The translations under genes and the position numbers were made by a program. A DNA stretch of 51,438 nucleotides from Saprospiraceae bacterium (GTDB taxonomy: Bacteria > Bacteroidota > Bacteroidia > Chitinophagales > Saprospiraceae): contig JALVEE010000004.1 of the NCBI GenBank assembly GCA_027008645.1, forward strand, positions 1 through 51,438. Direction: 5' to 3'. Below are positions 7,130 through 16,850 of the stretch, one piece after another (within the stretch, counting starts at the first letter, position 1; every line of letters begins with the position of its first letter). The notes below the pieces were generated by a model, which saw only the letters and a program-made list of their open reading frames with translations, did no database searches and was not told where the DNA came from.

Positions 7130-8410
7130 ATGTTACCCAAATGGATAAAATATAAGTTAATGATTTTTTTACTTGTAATATCTTATAGTTTGATGAGGGC
7201 ACAAGTAAAACAAATCAATATAGACGAAGCGATAGAATCTGCCGTTAAATCACATCCTTTAAACGGACATAAAAGTCTCTTAACAGACCAATCAAGGCTG
7301 AATATTAAATATCTGGAAAAGAAAAATCTTCCAAATATTGATTTCAATGCTCAAGCTTCTTTGCAAAGCGAAAGTATAAACTTGGAATTTCCTCTACCAA
7401 AATTTGAACCCATAAGTTTACCGCTTTACAGAGCACAAGCTGATATAGAGTCAAATTATTTATTATACGATGGGGGTATCAAAAAAGCACTTATAAATAA
7501 CGAGAAATTGAAATCAAAAATCGAACAACAGGATATCGAGACCAAACTCTATCAGCTGAAAGATAATGTAGTAGATATTTACTATTCAATTATGCTTTTG
7601 GAAAAACAGAAAGACATTCTGGATAGTTCGATGCTTGTACTTATAACTCAAGAAAAAATTGTTAATACAGCCATTAATAACGGAGTAGCACTGAGAAGTG
7701 ATTTGGATAAATTGGAAATGGAGAAAATCAAACTCAACCAAAGAAAAGCAACAATCCAAAATAAAATAATTACTCTTAAAGTAGTACTTGGAGACCTTAC
7801 GGGATTAGATCTTTCAAAAGCTCAATTCACATTACCCCATAGTTTTGTCAAAAGCAATATCGATTGGTCGAATAGACCGGAATTCCTGCTTTTAAGAGAC
7901 AAAAAAGAACTTTTAGAACAAAGTAAAAGTATAATCAAATCCAAGAAAAAACCAAAAGTGGTGCTGTTTGCAAAAACCGGGGTAGGATACCCTAATCCAT
8001 TCAATTTTTTCGATGATAATATCGCTCCTTTTGCTATTGGAGGCGTAAAATTTATGTGGAATATTTGGGATTGGAAAAAATCATCAATTGAAGAACAAAA
8101 ACTGGAGATTAAAAAGTCATTAATAGATAATCAAAAGTCGATTTTAGATAAAAATATCAAAAAGCAGATCAATAAATTGGTATCAGAAATAGAAGGAATC
8201 GAATCAAATAAGCATTTTGACAAAGAATTAATCAAAAAACAGGAAATAATTATTGAAACAATTAAAAATCAATACCAAAATGGCATTGCAAATATCAGTG
8301 ATTATACAAAAGAATTGAATACTAAAACCATAATGGAAATTCAAAGTGCAATTCACGATTTGGAAGAACAAAAATTGAAATACAAATTAAAGATATTATT
8401 GAATAAATAA
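7130..8410 (+). CDS. TolC-family outer membrane efflux protein
   Basis: Outer-membrane channel for a tripartite exporter. There is a hydrophobic signal (FLLVISYSLMRA) and a mature start near VKQINIDEAIESAVKSHPL, the standard TolC-family opening helix. Two long amphipathic coiled-coil blocks follow (about residues 150-215 and 340-420), with beta-rich segments between. Length is 426 aa. It begins 2 bp after the TetR stop and precedes an HlyD-type adaptor, so it most likely supplies the exit duct for the ABC pump encoded downstream. An operator-like palindrome overlaps its first codons. Confidence 0.9.
   Translation: MLPKWIKYKLMIFLLVISYSLMRAQVKQINIDEAIESAVKSHPLNGHKSLLTDQSRLNIKYLEKKNLPNIDFNAQASLQSESINLEFPLPKFEPISLPLYRAQADIESNYLLYDGGIKKALINNEKLKSKIEQQDIETKLYQLKDNVVDIYYSIMLLEKQKDILDSSMLVLITQEKIVNTAINNGVALRSDLDKLEMEKIKLNQRKATIQNKIITLKVVLGDLTGLDLSKAQFTLPHSFVKSNIDWSNRPEFLLLRDKKELLEQSKSIIKSKKKPKVVLFAKTGVGYPNPFNFFDDNIAPFAIGGVKFMWNIWDWKKSSIEEQKLEIKKSLIDNQKSILDKNIKKQINKLVSEIEGIESNKHFDKELIKKQEIIIETIKNQYQNGIANISDYTKELNTKTIMEIQSAIHDLEEQKLKYKLKILLNK
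7133..7148. promoter_or_regulatory. Putative second TetR operator O2, inside the tolC start
   Basis: TTACCCA-AA-TGGATAA differs from O1 by one base in the right arm and one in the spacer. It covers codons 2-7 of the TolC-family gene. As an isolated hit this would be weak; its near identity to O1 in the same operon makes it noteworthy. Confidence 0.45.
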
Positions 8411-8411
8411 G

Positions 8412-8458
8412 TATAGCAATACGTATTGCAGGATTGATAATCCTTATAGCAATGCGTA
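8412..8458. repeat. Direct repeats and palindrome in the tolC-hlyD gap
   Basis: TATAGCAATACGTA (8412-8425) recurs as TATAGCAATGCGTA (8445-8458), 33 bp start to start. The first copy overlaps the perfect 14-bp palindrome GCAATACGTATTGC (8416-8429), which is followed by a small hairpin AGGATT-gat-AATCCT. It could be an RNA processing or attenuation site, a second control element, or a decayed dispersed repeat. Confidence 0.5.
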
Positions 8459-8521
8459 GGTATGATAATATATTCTAAAAATCAAATCTTGCTATTAGCA
8501 GGAAAACAACAATAAGAGACT

Positions 8522-9451
8522 ATGAAAAAAATAAATTATTTATTAGTTGCGATTTTAGCCTTAGGCTTAATATCCTGTGAAACTACAGAGAAAAAATCAG
8601 ATGCTTATGGAAATTTTGAAGCTACAACAGTGAATGTTTCTTCAGAAATGCCGGGGAAAATACTCTTTTTTGATATTGAAGAAGGAGACATCTTGAAAAA
8701 AGCTCAGGTGGTAGCTATAATCGATACGACCTTATTACACAAGCAAAAAGAAGTGCTTTATGCATCAATTAAAGCCATAAGAGCTAAAAGGCAACATTCT
8801 GGAGCAGAGGTTGATGTATTGCTTGAGCAAAAAAAGCACTTACTCAGTGAGCAAATCAGATTGAAAAAACTATTGGCAGGAAACGCTGCTACACAAAAAC
8901 AAATCGATGATTTGAATGCCCAAATCAGAATCCTTGATAAGAAAATTGTTGCAGTAAAACAAAAAGTTAGAGATGCAAATACCGGCATTTCGTCTCAATC
9001 AGAACCGCTAAAAGCACAGATTGAGCAAATAAATGAGCAAATAAAAAAATCGATTATAACCAATCCGATAGACGGACAGGTATTGTCGGTTTATAAACAA
9101 CCAAGTGAAATAACTGCATCGGGAATGCCTTTGTATAAAATAGCAGATTTGAGCAAAATGGAATTGAAAGCGTATATTTCAGGTGCACAATTACCGCATA
9201 TAAAGCTAAATCAAGAGGTGACTGTATTGATTGACGAAGGTAAAAAATCAAATAAATCAATGAGAGGAAAAGTTACTTGGATCTCTTCAAAAGCCGAATT
9301 TACTCCTAAAACAATACAGACAAAAGAAGAAAGAGTCAATCAGGTATATGCCATAAAGATTGAAGTCGAAAATTACGGTAGTATCAAGATTGGTATGCCG
9401 GGAGAAGTTGTATTCAACAATACAAATAAGGAAGAAAATAACAAAAATTGA
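8522..9451 (+). CDS. HlyD/YbhG-type periplasmic adaptor lipoprotein
   Basis: Membrane-fusion subunit linking the ABC pump to the TolC channel. The signal peptide ends in a lipobox (LGLISCE, Cys19), so it is probably lipid-anchored. The domain order is a biotinyl-lipoyl half (GKILFFDIEEGDILKKAQVVA), an alpha-helical hairpin (about residues 75-165), the second lipoyl half (SIITNPIDGQVLSV) and a beta-barrel domain (MELKAYISGAQLPHIKLNQEV). Length is 309 aa. Its TGA overlaps the ATG of the next gene by one base, implying translational coupling with the ATPase. Confidence 0.92.
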   Translation: MKKINYLLVAILALGLISCETTEKKSDAYGNFEATTVNVSSEMPGKILFFDIEEGDILKKAQVVAIIDTTLLHKQKEVLYASIKAIRAKRQHSGAEVDVLLEQKKHLLSEQIRLKKLLAGNAATQKQIDDLNAQIRILDKKIVAVKQKVRDANTGISSQSEPLKAQIEQINEQIKKSIITNPIDGQVLSVYKQPSEITASGMPLYKIADLSKMELKAYISGAQLPHIKLNQEVTVLIDEGKKSNKSMRGKVTWISSKAEFTPKTIQTKEERVNQVYAIKIEVENYGSIKIGMPGEVVFNNTNKEENNKN

Positions 9452-10368
9452 TGAGTAATATTTTTGTAAATATAGATAATATTTCAAAATCCTATGGAGA
9501 CATTCAAGCCCTCAAGGATATAAGTTTTTCTGTAGATGAGGGTGAATTATTTGGACTTATAGGACCCGATGGTGCGGGAAAAACCACATTGATTAGAATA
9601 CTCATCACAATGCTTTTGCCTACCACCGGTAGTGCTACAATCAATGGATTGGATGTAGTCAAAGATTTTAAAAAACTCAGACATTTGATAGGCTATATGC
9701 CGGGTACATTTTCCTTGTATGAGGATTTGACAGTGGAAGAAAACCTTAAATTTTTTGCAACCATATTCAATGCCAAAATAAAAGACAATTATCATCTTAT
9801 TAAGGATATTTATCAGCAAATAGAACCATTTAAGGATAGAAGAGCCGGTAATCTTTCGGGGGGAATGAAACAAAAGTTGGCTTTGTCCTGTGCTCTAATA
9901 CACAAACCCGATATACTGTTTCTCGACGAACCAACAACGGGAATTGATGCCGTATCGAGAGTTGAACTATGGGATATGCTAAAAAAACTAAAGGAACAAA
10001 ATCTCACAATAATCGTTTCAACCCCCTATATGGATGAAGCAGAATTGTGTGACAAGGTCGCATTTATGCAAAAGGGGGAAGTAATGGAAATAAATACTCC
10101 GCAGCAAATTGTAGAAGATTATGATATTCCGATTTATGCTGTAAAAGGAGATAATTTTTACAATTTACTATTATCACTTAGAAGGATGAAGATAACAAGA
10201 ACAGCCTTTCCATTTGGGGAGTCTATCCATTTGACAACATACGAGGAATTAAATGAAAATGAATTAAACAAAATAATAAGCGAATTTAGCAATCAAAGGA
10301 CAGAAACAAAAAGAATCAAAGCTAATATCGAAGATTGCTTTATGGCAAAGATGCTAAAGAATAAATAA
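9451..10368 (+). CDS. ABC transporter ATP-binding protein (equivalent to YbhF N-terminal half)
   Basis: ATPase of an ABC-2 drug/ion exporter. Walker A is GPDGAGKTT, the signature LSGGMKQKLALS, and Walker B ILFLDEPTTGID. About 80 residues after the core resemble the C-terminal region of drug-type ABC ATPases. The ATG at 9451 overlaps the adaptor stop by one base; a TTG one codon earlier is less likely. In E. coli YbhF two such domains are fused; here the second is a separate gene starting 38 bp downstream. This domain carries the canonical signature and the next does not, as in the two halves of YbhF/RbbA-type proteins. Confidence 0.92.
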   Translation: MSNIFVNIDNISKSYGDIQALKDISFSVDEGELFGLIGPDGAGKTTLIRILITMLLPTTGSATINGLDVVKDFKKLRHLIGYMPGTFSLYEDLTVEENLKFFATIFNAKIKDNYHLIKDIYQQIEPFKDRRAGNLSGGMKQKLALSCALIHKPDILFLDEPTTGIDAVSRVELWDMLKKLKEQNLTIIVSTPYMDEAELCDKVAFMQKGEVMEINTPQQIVEDYDIPIYAVKGDNFYNLLLSLRRMKITRTAFPFGESIHLTTYEELNENELNKIISEFSNQRTETKRIKANIEDCFMAKMLKNK

Positions 10369-10406
10369 AAATGATTGTTGAGTAGAATCCAATTTGGGAC
10401 AATATT

Positions 10407-11150
10407 ATGGCCAAGAAAACAAATGATAACAAATATGTGGTTAGCGTGAAAGATTTAACCAAAAAATTCGGTTCTTTTACTGCTGTAAATAGTATCTCTT
10501 TTGATGTGACAAAGGGAGAGATTTTTGGCTTTTTAGGTGCGAATGGTGCCGGCAAAACAACTGCAATAAAAATGTTGACCGGACTTTCCAAACCAAGTTC
10601 CGGAACTGCTATTGTTGCAGGATATGATGTGATTAAAAATCCCGAAAAAGTCAAATACAAAATAGGCTATATGAGCCAGAAATTTTCATTGTATGACGAT
10701 TTGAAAGTATTTGAAAACATTAGACTTTATGCCGGAATATACGGAATCCCCTCAAAAGAAATCAAGTCCAAAATCAATAATCTGATTGATGAATTGGGAA
10801 TGGAGAATATGAGAAACAAGCTTGTAGGAGATTTGCCTTTGGGTTGGAAACAAAAACTCGCTTTTGCAGTGGCGATGGTTCACGACCCACCAGTTGTTTT
10901 TCTGGATGAGCCCACCAGTGGTGTCGATCCTATTACAAGGAGACAATTTTGGGAAATGATATACAAAGCCTCCGAAAAAGGAATCACCGTATTTATTACA
11001 ACCCATTATTTGGATGAAGCAGAGTATTGCACAAGGGCTTCGATAATGGTCGATGGAGTTATCAAAGCCTTGGATACTCCCACAAAATTAAAAGAAAATC
11101 TTGGGGTAAAAAGTATGCAAGAAGTATTTGTGAAGTTAGCAAGAGGATAA
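10407..11150 (+). CDS. ABC transporter ATP-binding protein (equivalent to YbhF C-terminal half)
   Basis: Second ATPase of the exporter (247 aa). It has Walker A GANGAGKTT, Q-loop region IGYMSQKFSLYDDL, Walker B VVFLDEPTSGVDP and the H-loop TTHYLDEAEYC. The signature is LPLGWKQKLAFA instead of LSGGQ. This LPLGW form is known from the second nucleotide-binding domain of YbhF-like proteins, so it is not decay. It probably pairs with the preceding ATPase as an asymmetric heterodimer. The permease gene starts 11 bp downstream. Confidence 0.92.
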   Translation: MAKKTNDNKYVVSVKDLTKKFGSFTAVNSISFDVTKGEIFGFLGANGAGKTTAIKMLTGLSKPSSGTAIVAGYDVIKNPEKVKYKIGYMSQKFSLYDDLKVFENIRLYAGIYGIPSKEIKSKINNLIDELGMENMRNKLVGDLPLGWKQKLAFAVAMVHDPPVVFLDEPTSGVDPITRRQFWEMIYKASEKGITVFITTHYLDEAEYCTRASIMVDGVIKALDTPTKLKENLGVKSMQEVFVKLARG

Positions 11151-11161
11151 AAAATAGTATA

Positions 11162-12268
11162 ATGAAAGCATTTTGGGCATTTATTAAAAAGGAATATTAT
11201 CATATAATCAGAGACCCGAGGTCACTATTAATCCTCATTGGTATGCCTATAATTCAGGTTATACTATTTGGATTTGCGATAACGAATGAGATAGTAGATG
11301 CTAAAATTTCTATTTTGGATAAATCAAAGGATCAAATTACACAGGAAATCAGCAATAAAATACTTTCTTCGAAATATTTTTTATTGTCAGAATACTTAGA
11401 GAGTGCTGAACAAATTGAAGGTTCTTTTAGAAAAGGAAAAATAAAACTCGCCTTGGTTTTTGAGGAAAAATTTGCTGAGAAGTTTAACAGAAAAGAGAGA
11501 CCCTCTATCCAAATAATCACAGATGCTACTGACCCGAATACCGCCGCAACATTGACCAATTATATCAATAAAATACTATTGGATTATCAAAATGAAATCA
11601 GTATATCTACGATTGCTCCAAAAGGAATTGAAGTGATAACAAGAATGGAGTACAATCCACAACTTAAGGGAGTTTACCTGTTTGTTCCGGGAACAATCGT
11701 GATAATATTGATGCTGATATCAGCTATGATGACTTCAATTTCCATAGCGAGGGAAAAAGAAAAAGGTACAATGGAAGTATTATTGGTTTCACCTCTAAAA
11801 CCTTTTATGATAATTGCCGGCAAAGTGATTCCATATATTGCATTGTCTTTGATAAATGCGCTTACCATTTTATTGTTAGGGGTTTTTGTATTTGGATTAC
11901 CGATCAGGGGAGATTATTTTTTGCTGCTTTTTGAAATCACCCTGTTTATAATTACATCTTTGAGCCTTGGAATTTTCATTTCAACTTTGGTTAAAACACA
12001 ACAAGAAGCACTTTTGATTTCATTAATGGGCTTAATGCTACCAACAATTATTCTATCAGGATTTATTTATCCGATAGAGAGTATGCCCCGGATATTGCAG
12101 TATATAAGTCACGTGATTCCTGCAAAGTGGTTTTTGATTATGATTAGAAATATTATGATAAAAGGCGTTGAAATAAGCTATATTTTGAAAGAAACATTGA
12201 TATTGCTGGGTATGACTTTGGTATTAATGATATTGAGTATCAAAAAATTTAAAATAAGACTTGAATAA
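11162..12268 (+). CDS. ABC-2 type permease (YbhS-like)
   Basis: Membrane subunit of the exporter (368 aa from the ATG at 11162; an open frame extends upstream to 11027 but would overlap the ATPase gene and does not look like a permease). It has one N-terminal membrane segment (LLILIGMPIIQVILFGFAI), a large extracytoplasmic domain of about 140 residues, and a C-terminal block of five or so membrane segments beginning FVPGTIVIILMLISAM. The conserved REKEKGTMEVLLVSPL loop is present, as in YbhS. It pairs with the similar permease that follows 9 bp later. Confidence 0.9.
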   Translation: MKAFWAFIKKEYYHIIRDPRSLLILIGMPIIQVILFGFAITNEIVDAKISILDKSKDQITQEISNKILSSKYFLLSEYLESAEQIEGSFRKGKIKLALVFEEKFAEKFNRKERPSIQIITDATDPNTAATLTNYINKILLDYQNEISISTIAPKGIEVITRMEYNPQLKGVYLFVPGTIVIILMLISAMMTSISIAREKEKGTMEVLLVSPLKPFMIIAGKVIPYIALSLINALTILLLGVFVFGLPIRGDYFLLLFEITLFIITSLSLGIFISTLVKTQQEALLISLMGLMLPTIILSGFIYPIESMPRILQYISHVIPAKWFLIMIRNIMIKGVEISYILKETLILLGMTLVLMILSIKKFKIRLE

Positions 12269-12277
12269 ACTATAATA

Positions 12278-13390
12278 ATGCGTTCTATACTAATAATATT
12301 GAGAAAAGAGTTTTTGCAAATCATCAGGAACAAAACCGTTCTTCCTATGCTTTTTATAATGCCGTTTATCCAGTTGATTCTGCTTGGATTTGCTGCTGAT
12401 TTTGAGGTAAAAAATCTAAATCTACACGTTATAGACAATGATCAAAGCACTTATTCAAGAGGTTTGATATCCAAATTTTCAGGCTCTCCTTATTTCAATA
12501 TCGTTAATTTTTCATTTAGAGATGAGGATGGGATGCAAGATTTGAAAAAAGGAGATGCGGATTTGATTATAGAGATTCCTACTGATTTTGAGAAGAAATT
12601 AGTCAATCGTGAATCCTCTCCGGTTCATCTTAACATTGATGCTGTCAACGGGGTAAAAGCCGGTCTAGCCAATGCTTATTCCAATATGATAATAAGGGAT
12701 TTTAATCTCGAACTTTTGCAAAAAGCGACAGGTAAAGTATTAGTATCACCAATTGGCATTAGTTCCGTGAATTGGTTTAATCCGAGTATGAATTATTCTA
12801 CATTTATGGTTCCGGGAATTTTGGTATTGCTGATGACGATGGTGGGTATTTTCTTGACAGCAATGATAGTAGTCAGGGAAAAGGAAATCGGAACTATCGA
12901 ACAATTAAATGTAACTCCAATAAAAAAACATCAATTTATCATCGGTAAATTACTGCCGTTTCTAATAATTGCTATTATAGAATTGACAATTGGATTAATA
13001 GTTGCAAAATTGATTTTTCATATAGAATTTCAAGGGAGTTTATTACTCGTTTACGCTTTTGCCTTAGTATATATGCCTGTAGTTTTAGGAATCGGCTTAT
13101 TCATTTCCACATTTTCCGACACCCAACAGCAAGCGATGTTTATTTCTTGGTTTTTTATTGTGATATTTATTTTGATGAGCGGTTTGTTTACACCAATCGA
13201 GAGTATGCCGGATTGGGCACAAAAGATTACCTGGTTTAATCCCATCAAATACTTTATCGAATTTATGCGAATGGTACTACTCAAAGGCAGTACATTCAAG
13301 GATGTCACACCGCATTTTGTAATAATGGCAATTTATGGTGTTGTAATAAATGCCCTAGCCGTATGGAATTATAAAAAAGTGAGTGCTTAA
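12278..13390 (+). CDS. ABC-2 type permease (YbhR-like)
   Basis: Second membrane subunit (370 aa), built like the preceding gene: N-terminal membrane helix (VLPMLFIMPFIQLILLGFAA), periplasmic domain, then the block opening MVPGILVLLMTMVGIFLTAM with REKEIGTIEQLNVTPI and the closing GLFTPIESMPDWAQ loop. The two permeases probably form a heterodimer. It is the last gene of the operon and is followed by a strong bidirectional terminator. Relatives export drugs or cations; the substrate here is unknown. Confidence 0.9.
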   Translation: MRSILIILRKEFLQIIRNKTVLPMLFIMPFIQLILLGFAADFEVKNLNLHVIDNDQSTYSRGLISKFSGSPYFNIVNFSFRDEDGMQDLKKGDADLIIEIPTDFEKKLVNRESSPVHLNIDAVNGVKAGLANAYSNMIIRDFNLELLQKATGKVLVSPIGISSVNWFNPSMNYSTFMVPGILVLLMTMVGIFLTAMIVVREKEIGTIEQLNVTPIKKHQFIIGKLLPFLIIAIIELTIGLIVAKLIFHIEFQGSLLLVYAFALVYMPVVLGIGLFISTFSDTQQQAMFISWFFIVIFILMSGLFTPIESMPDWAQKITWFNPIKYFIEFMRMVLLKGSTFKDVTPHFVIMAIYGVVINALAVWNYKKVSA

Positions 13391-13414
13391 CCCTCATGCT
13401 CCCCTTCTCCTTTT

Positions 13415-13446
13415 GAAATGCGCCTTTTTGAAATGCACCTATTCGT
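13415..13446 (+). repeat. GAAATGCACC-type motif, doubled
   Basis: TTGAAATGCGCCTTTTTG is followed at once by GAAATGCACCTATTCG. The two half-units belong to the GAAATGCACC motif scattered through the intergenic regions of this window. Confidence 0.45.
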
Positions 13447-13458
13447 TATTACATAAAG

Positions 13459-13491
13459 AAAAAGAGGCTGTTTTTTGGACAGCCTCTTTTT
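13459..13491. terminator. Bidirectional terminator between the efflux operon and clpB
   Basis: A 12-bp perfect stem (13459-13470 with 13480-13491, core AAGAGGCTG/CAGCCTCTT) with a 9-nt loop. The arm ends are A-rich on one side and T-rich on the other, so it can terminate both convergent operons. Confidence 0.85.
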
Positions 13492-13538
13492 GAAATTAAC
13501 TTTATCTTAATTAGTAAATTTACAGGTTTTTACTACCA

Positions 13539-16163
13539 CTATTCATTTACAGTTCCGGGTTTTTCATCAAAAACAAAACTCCCATTGATAGCATCTATTA
13601 AGATAGTCTCTCCCGGTGTATATTCTCCGGAAAGAATTTTCTTTGAAATTTCATTTATTATTTCACGTTGTACTACCCGTTTCAATGGTCTTGCTCCAAA
13701 GGCAGGTTCGTATCCCAAATCTGCGATTAAACCAAGAGCATTGTCTGTTACTTCAATTGTCAAATCTTGTTTTTTCAGCATTTCCTCAAGTTCTTTTATC
13801 TGTAGCAATGCTATTTTTTTGATTTGTTCTTTATCCAATGGTAAAAACATCAATTTATCATCAATCCTGTTCAGAAATTCCGGAAGCATATAGTCTTTGA
13901 GCATTCCGAATATTTCCTCCTTGGTATCTTTTAATAACAATCTTCTTTCCTCATCGGTCTTGAGCATTTTTAATTCGGAAAAATTGTCAAGAATTATCTC
14001 AGAACCGATATTTGAAGTCATGATAATAATGGTGTTTTTGAAATTCACTACTCTACCTTTATTATCTGTAAGTCTTCCGTCGTCTAATACCTGGAGAAGT
14101 ATATTGTAAACATCTTTATGCGCTTTCTCTATCTCATCCAGTAGTACTATAGAATAAGGCTTTCTTCTGACAGCTTCAGTCAATTGACCTCCTTCATCAT
14201 ATCCAACGTATCCCGGAGGAGCTCCAACCAATCTTGACACTGTATGTCTCTCTTGATATTCACTCATATCAATACGTATCATATTTTTTGAACTGTCAAA
14301 CAAAAGCTCTGCCAATTGTTTTGCCAAATATGTTTTACCGACTCCTGTAGGTCCTAAGAATAAAAATGAACCTATCGGTTTCTTTTCATCTTGTAAGCCT
14401 GCTCTACTCCTTCTGATAGCATCGGAAACCGCTATTATTGCTTCTTTCTGTCCTATTATTTTCTTTGATAAATCTTCTTCAAGATGCAGCAATCTATCTT
14501 TCTCGCCTTTCATCATTTTGCTAACGGGAATTCCCGTCCATTTAGCTACTACCTCAGCTATATCATTTGCTGTGACAATTTCCCTGACGAATCTTTCTTC
14601 TTCGGGGATTGCATGTAGCTTTTCTTCTGCCGCTTTGAGCATTGCCTCTTTCTTTGGAAGTTCTTCATATCTGATTTTAGCTACTTTCTCGTATTCTCCG
14701 TTTCTTTCCGCTTTTTCAGCAATCAATTCTATTTCATCAATTTCTTTCTTGATTTTCTGAATAGTTTCCACTATTTCTTTTTCAAACTTCCACTTTGAAA
14801 CAATAGAATTAGTTTTCTCTTTTAGCTCTGCTATTTTTTCTTCTATGACCTTGAGTTTTGATTTGTTCTTCTCTCTTTTGATCATCTCTCTCTCTATCTC
14901 AAGTTGTCGAAGTTTCCTGTTGAGTTCATCAATTTCTTCAGGTACTGAATCCAATTCAAGTCTTAACTTGGCTGCTGATTCGTCTATCAAATCGATAGCT
15001 TTATCAGGAAGTCTCCTTTCTGTAATATATCTATGTGAGAGTTCTGCGGCAGAAATCAATGCTTCATCCAAAATCTTTACTTTGTGATAAACCTCATATT
15101 TCTCTTTAATTCCCCTCAGTATTGAAATCGTATCTTCCACACTTGGTTCATCGATATAAACAGTTTGGAATCTTCTCACCAAAGCTTTATCTTTTTCAAA
15201 ATACTTTTGATACTCATCAGAAGTGGTTGCTCCGATAGTATGCAATTCTCCACGTGCCAAAGCAGGTTTTAGTATATTGGCGGCATCTATTGCACCACCA
15301 CCACCACCGGCTCCGATTAATGTGTGAATCTCATCTATAAATAATACTACTTGCCCATCGGACTCTTTCACTTCTGTGATTACCGCCTTAAGTCTTTCTT
15401 CAAATTCACCTTTGTATTTTGCTCCGGCAATCAAAGAGGCCATATCCAATGAAAATATCTTCTTGTTCTTTAGGTTTTCAGGTACATCACCTTTGACTAT
15501 TCTCCAAGCAATCCCTTCTATTATGGCTGTTTTACCCACTCCGGCTTCACCCAATAAGATCGGATTGTTTTTCTTTCTTCTGGATAATATATGCAATATT
15601 CTCCTGATTTCTTCATCTCTTCCGATTATTGGGTCGAGTTTGCCACTTTCTGCCTTTTCATTGAGATTAATAGCGTATTTACCCAAGGCGTTATATTGAT
15701 TATCCGCACTTTGGTCTTTTACTGTTCGTCCTTTTCTCAGTTCTGCTATTGCAGCTTTTAGTCCGTCCTCTGTAACCCCGAGATCTTTTAATATTTTAGC
15801 CCCTTTGCTTTTACCCTTTAATATTGCCAAAAGCATTAACTCAAGAGAAATATATTCATCCTTGAACTCTTTTAGTAATTTTTTAGCCGTAGCAAGGGCT
15901 TTATTGGCATCGTCGGACAGATATTGTTTATCCGATCCTTGTACTTTCGGGTAATTTTTTATTTCAGTATCAATTTGATTTTTCAGAAGTGCAAAATTCA
16001 CTCCCATTTTTTGAAATAAAAATTTACTCAAATCCTCATCTGTCTCAAATATACCTTTGAGCAAATGCGGTGTGTCAACTGTCTGCTGTTCATTACCGGC
16101 GGCAATATTCTGCGCTTTGACAATTGCATCCTGTGCTTTTATAGTAAATATATCGTATGTCAT
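13539..16163 (-). CDS. clpB: ATP-dependent disaggregase ClpB
   Basis: Hexameric AAA+ chaperone that pulls proteins out of aggregates together with DnaK. The order is complete: Clp N-domain (residues 1-145), first AAA+ domain with [10 protein letters not shown] and [10 protein letters not shown], the long coiled-coil middle domain (about 400-525) that separates ClpB from other Clp proteins, and second AAA+ domain with [19 protein letters not shown] and the GYVGYDEGG pore loop. Length (874 aa) is normal. It has its own terminator and faces the efflux operon. No heat-shock promoter could be identified with confidence. Confidence 0.97.
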   Translation of the reverse strand: MTYDIFTIKAQDAIVKAQNIAAGNEQQTVDTPHLLKGIFETDEDLSKFLFQKMGVNFALLKNQIDTEIKNYPKVQGSDKQYLSDDANKALATAKKLLKEFKDEYISLELMLLAILKGKSKGAKILKDLGVTEDGLKAAIAELRKGRTVKDQSADNQYNALGKYAINLNEKAESGKLDPIIGRDEEIRRILHILSRRKKNNPILLGEAGVGKTAIIEGIAWRIVKGDVPENLKNKKIFSLDMASLIAGAKYKGEFEERLKAVITEVKESDGQVVLFIDEIHTLIGAGGGGGAIDAANILKPALARGELHTIGATTSDEYQKYFEKDKALVRRFQTVYIDEPSVEDTISILRGIKEKYEVYHKVKILDEALISAAELSHRYITERRLPDKAIDLIDESAAKLRLELDSVPEEIDELNRKLRQLEIEREMIKREKNKSKLKVIEEKIAELKEKTNSIVSKWKFEKEIVETIQKIKKEIDEIELIAEKAERNGEYEKVAKIRYEELPKKEAMLKAAEEKLHAIPEEERFVREIVTANDIAEVVAKWTGIPVSKMMKGEKDRLLHLEEDLSKKIIGQKEAIIAVSDAIRRSRAGLQDEKKPIGSFLFLGPTGVGKTYLAKQLAELLFDSSKNMIRIDMSEYQERHTVSRLVGAPPGYVGYDEGGQLTEAVRRKPYSIVLLDEIEKAHKDVYNILLQVLDDGRLTDNKGRVVNFKNTIIIMTSNIGSEIILDNFSELKMLKTDEERRLLLKDTKEEIFGMLKDYMLPEFLNRIDDKLMFLPLDKEQIKKIALLQIKELEEMLKKQDLTIEVTDNALGLIADLGYEPAFGARPLKRVVQREIINEISKKILSGEYTPGETILIDAINGSFVFDEKPGTVNE

Positions 16164-16291
16164 TGTTTATAATATTTTTAATTAATTGTTAAATTTACGA
16201 TATATATACTCAAAAACCAAACCAATACAAAATACCTGATTTAATCGGTCAAAACGACACAAACAACTTGTGACAAATGCCAAAATGGCTT

Positions 16292-16320
16292 AAAAAACTA
16301 ATAAGACTGCGACTTATTAG
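16292..16320 (-). terminator. Rho-independent terminator after the OsmC-like gene
   Basis: On the minus strand, CTAATAAG-tcgcagt-CTTATTAG is an 8-bp perfect stem followed directly by TTTTTT, starting 9 bp past the stop codon of the OsmC-like gene. Confidence 0.75.
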
Positions 16321-16328
16321 CGGTAAAA

Positions 16329-16754
16329 CTAATCTTCGTGATAAATAATCTCAAAGGATACCTTAGAGAATTTTCTAAACATTTCAGTTACTCCACAGTA
16401 TCTATCTAATGATAAGTTAACTGATTTTTCTAGTTTTTTCTTCTTTAAGTCTTTACCCCAAAAGTGATATTCTATATGTGCGGTATGATAATATTTGGGA
16501 TGTTCATCGGTTAATTCTCCTGTAACATCAACTTTAAAATCTTCGGGTTCTGCTTTCATTTTGGTAAAAAGCGAAGCTACATCCATAGCTGTACATCCGG
16601 CTAATGCCACCAATACAAGTGGTTTTGGTCTTACTCCTCTTCCTTCTCCTCCAACCGCATCACCTGCGTCCAACATAATTTTTCCTCCCGGCAAATCAGC
16701 TTCAAAAGCCATTTTCCCTTGCCAATCACATGATATTTTATTTACTACTCCCAT
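16329..16754 (-). CDS. OsmC-like family protein
   Basis: A 141-aa OsmC/Ohr-fold protein. Such proteins often act as thiol-dependent peroxidases, though the subgroup of uncharacterised YhfA-like members may do something else. The pattern GEGRGVRPKPLVLVALAGCTAMDVASLF carries the conserved first cysteine on the central helix. The second family position appears in YCGVTEMFRKFSKVSFEI (YCGV in place of the CPV or CPI seen in Ohr), so both cysteines are present. The gene is monocistronic with its own terminator. Peroxidase activity is inferred only. Confidence 0.85.
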   Translation of the reverse strand: MGVVNKISCDWQGKMAFEADLPGGKIMLDAGDAVGGEGRGVRPKPLVLVALAGCTAMDVASLFTKMKAEPEDFKVDVTGELTDEHPKYYHTAHIEYHFWGKDLKKKKLEKSVNLSLDRYCGVTEMFRKFSKVSFEIIYHED

Positions 16755-16850
16755 ATTTTTTTGTTATTATTTTAGAATTATGTTATTAACAAGCAATACA
16801 TATATAAGTTCAATATCTGCTATAAAAATTATCTATTTTTGTTGCAGGTA

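Noticed and set aside
10842-10866. Degenerate ABC signature LPLGW as a sign of pseudogene
   Set aside because: LPLGW is the known form in the second NBD of YbhF-like proteins, and all other motifs are intact.
11027-11161. Upstream extension of the ABC-2 permease
   Set aside because: It would overlap the ATPase gene by over 120 bp, and the extra residues do not look like a permease N-terminus. The ATG at 11162 fits family length and spacing.
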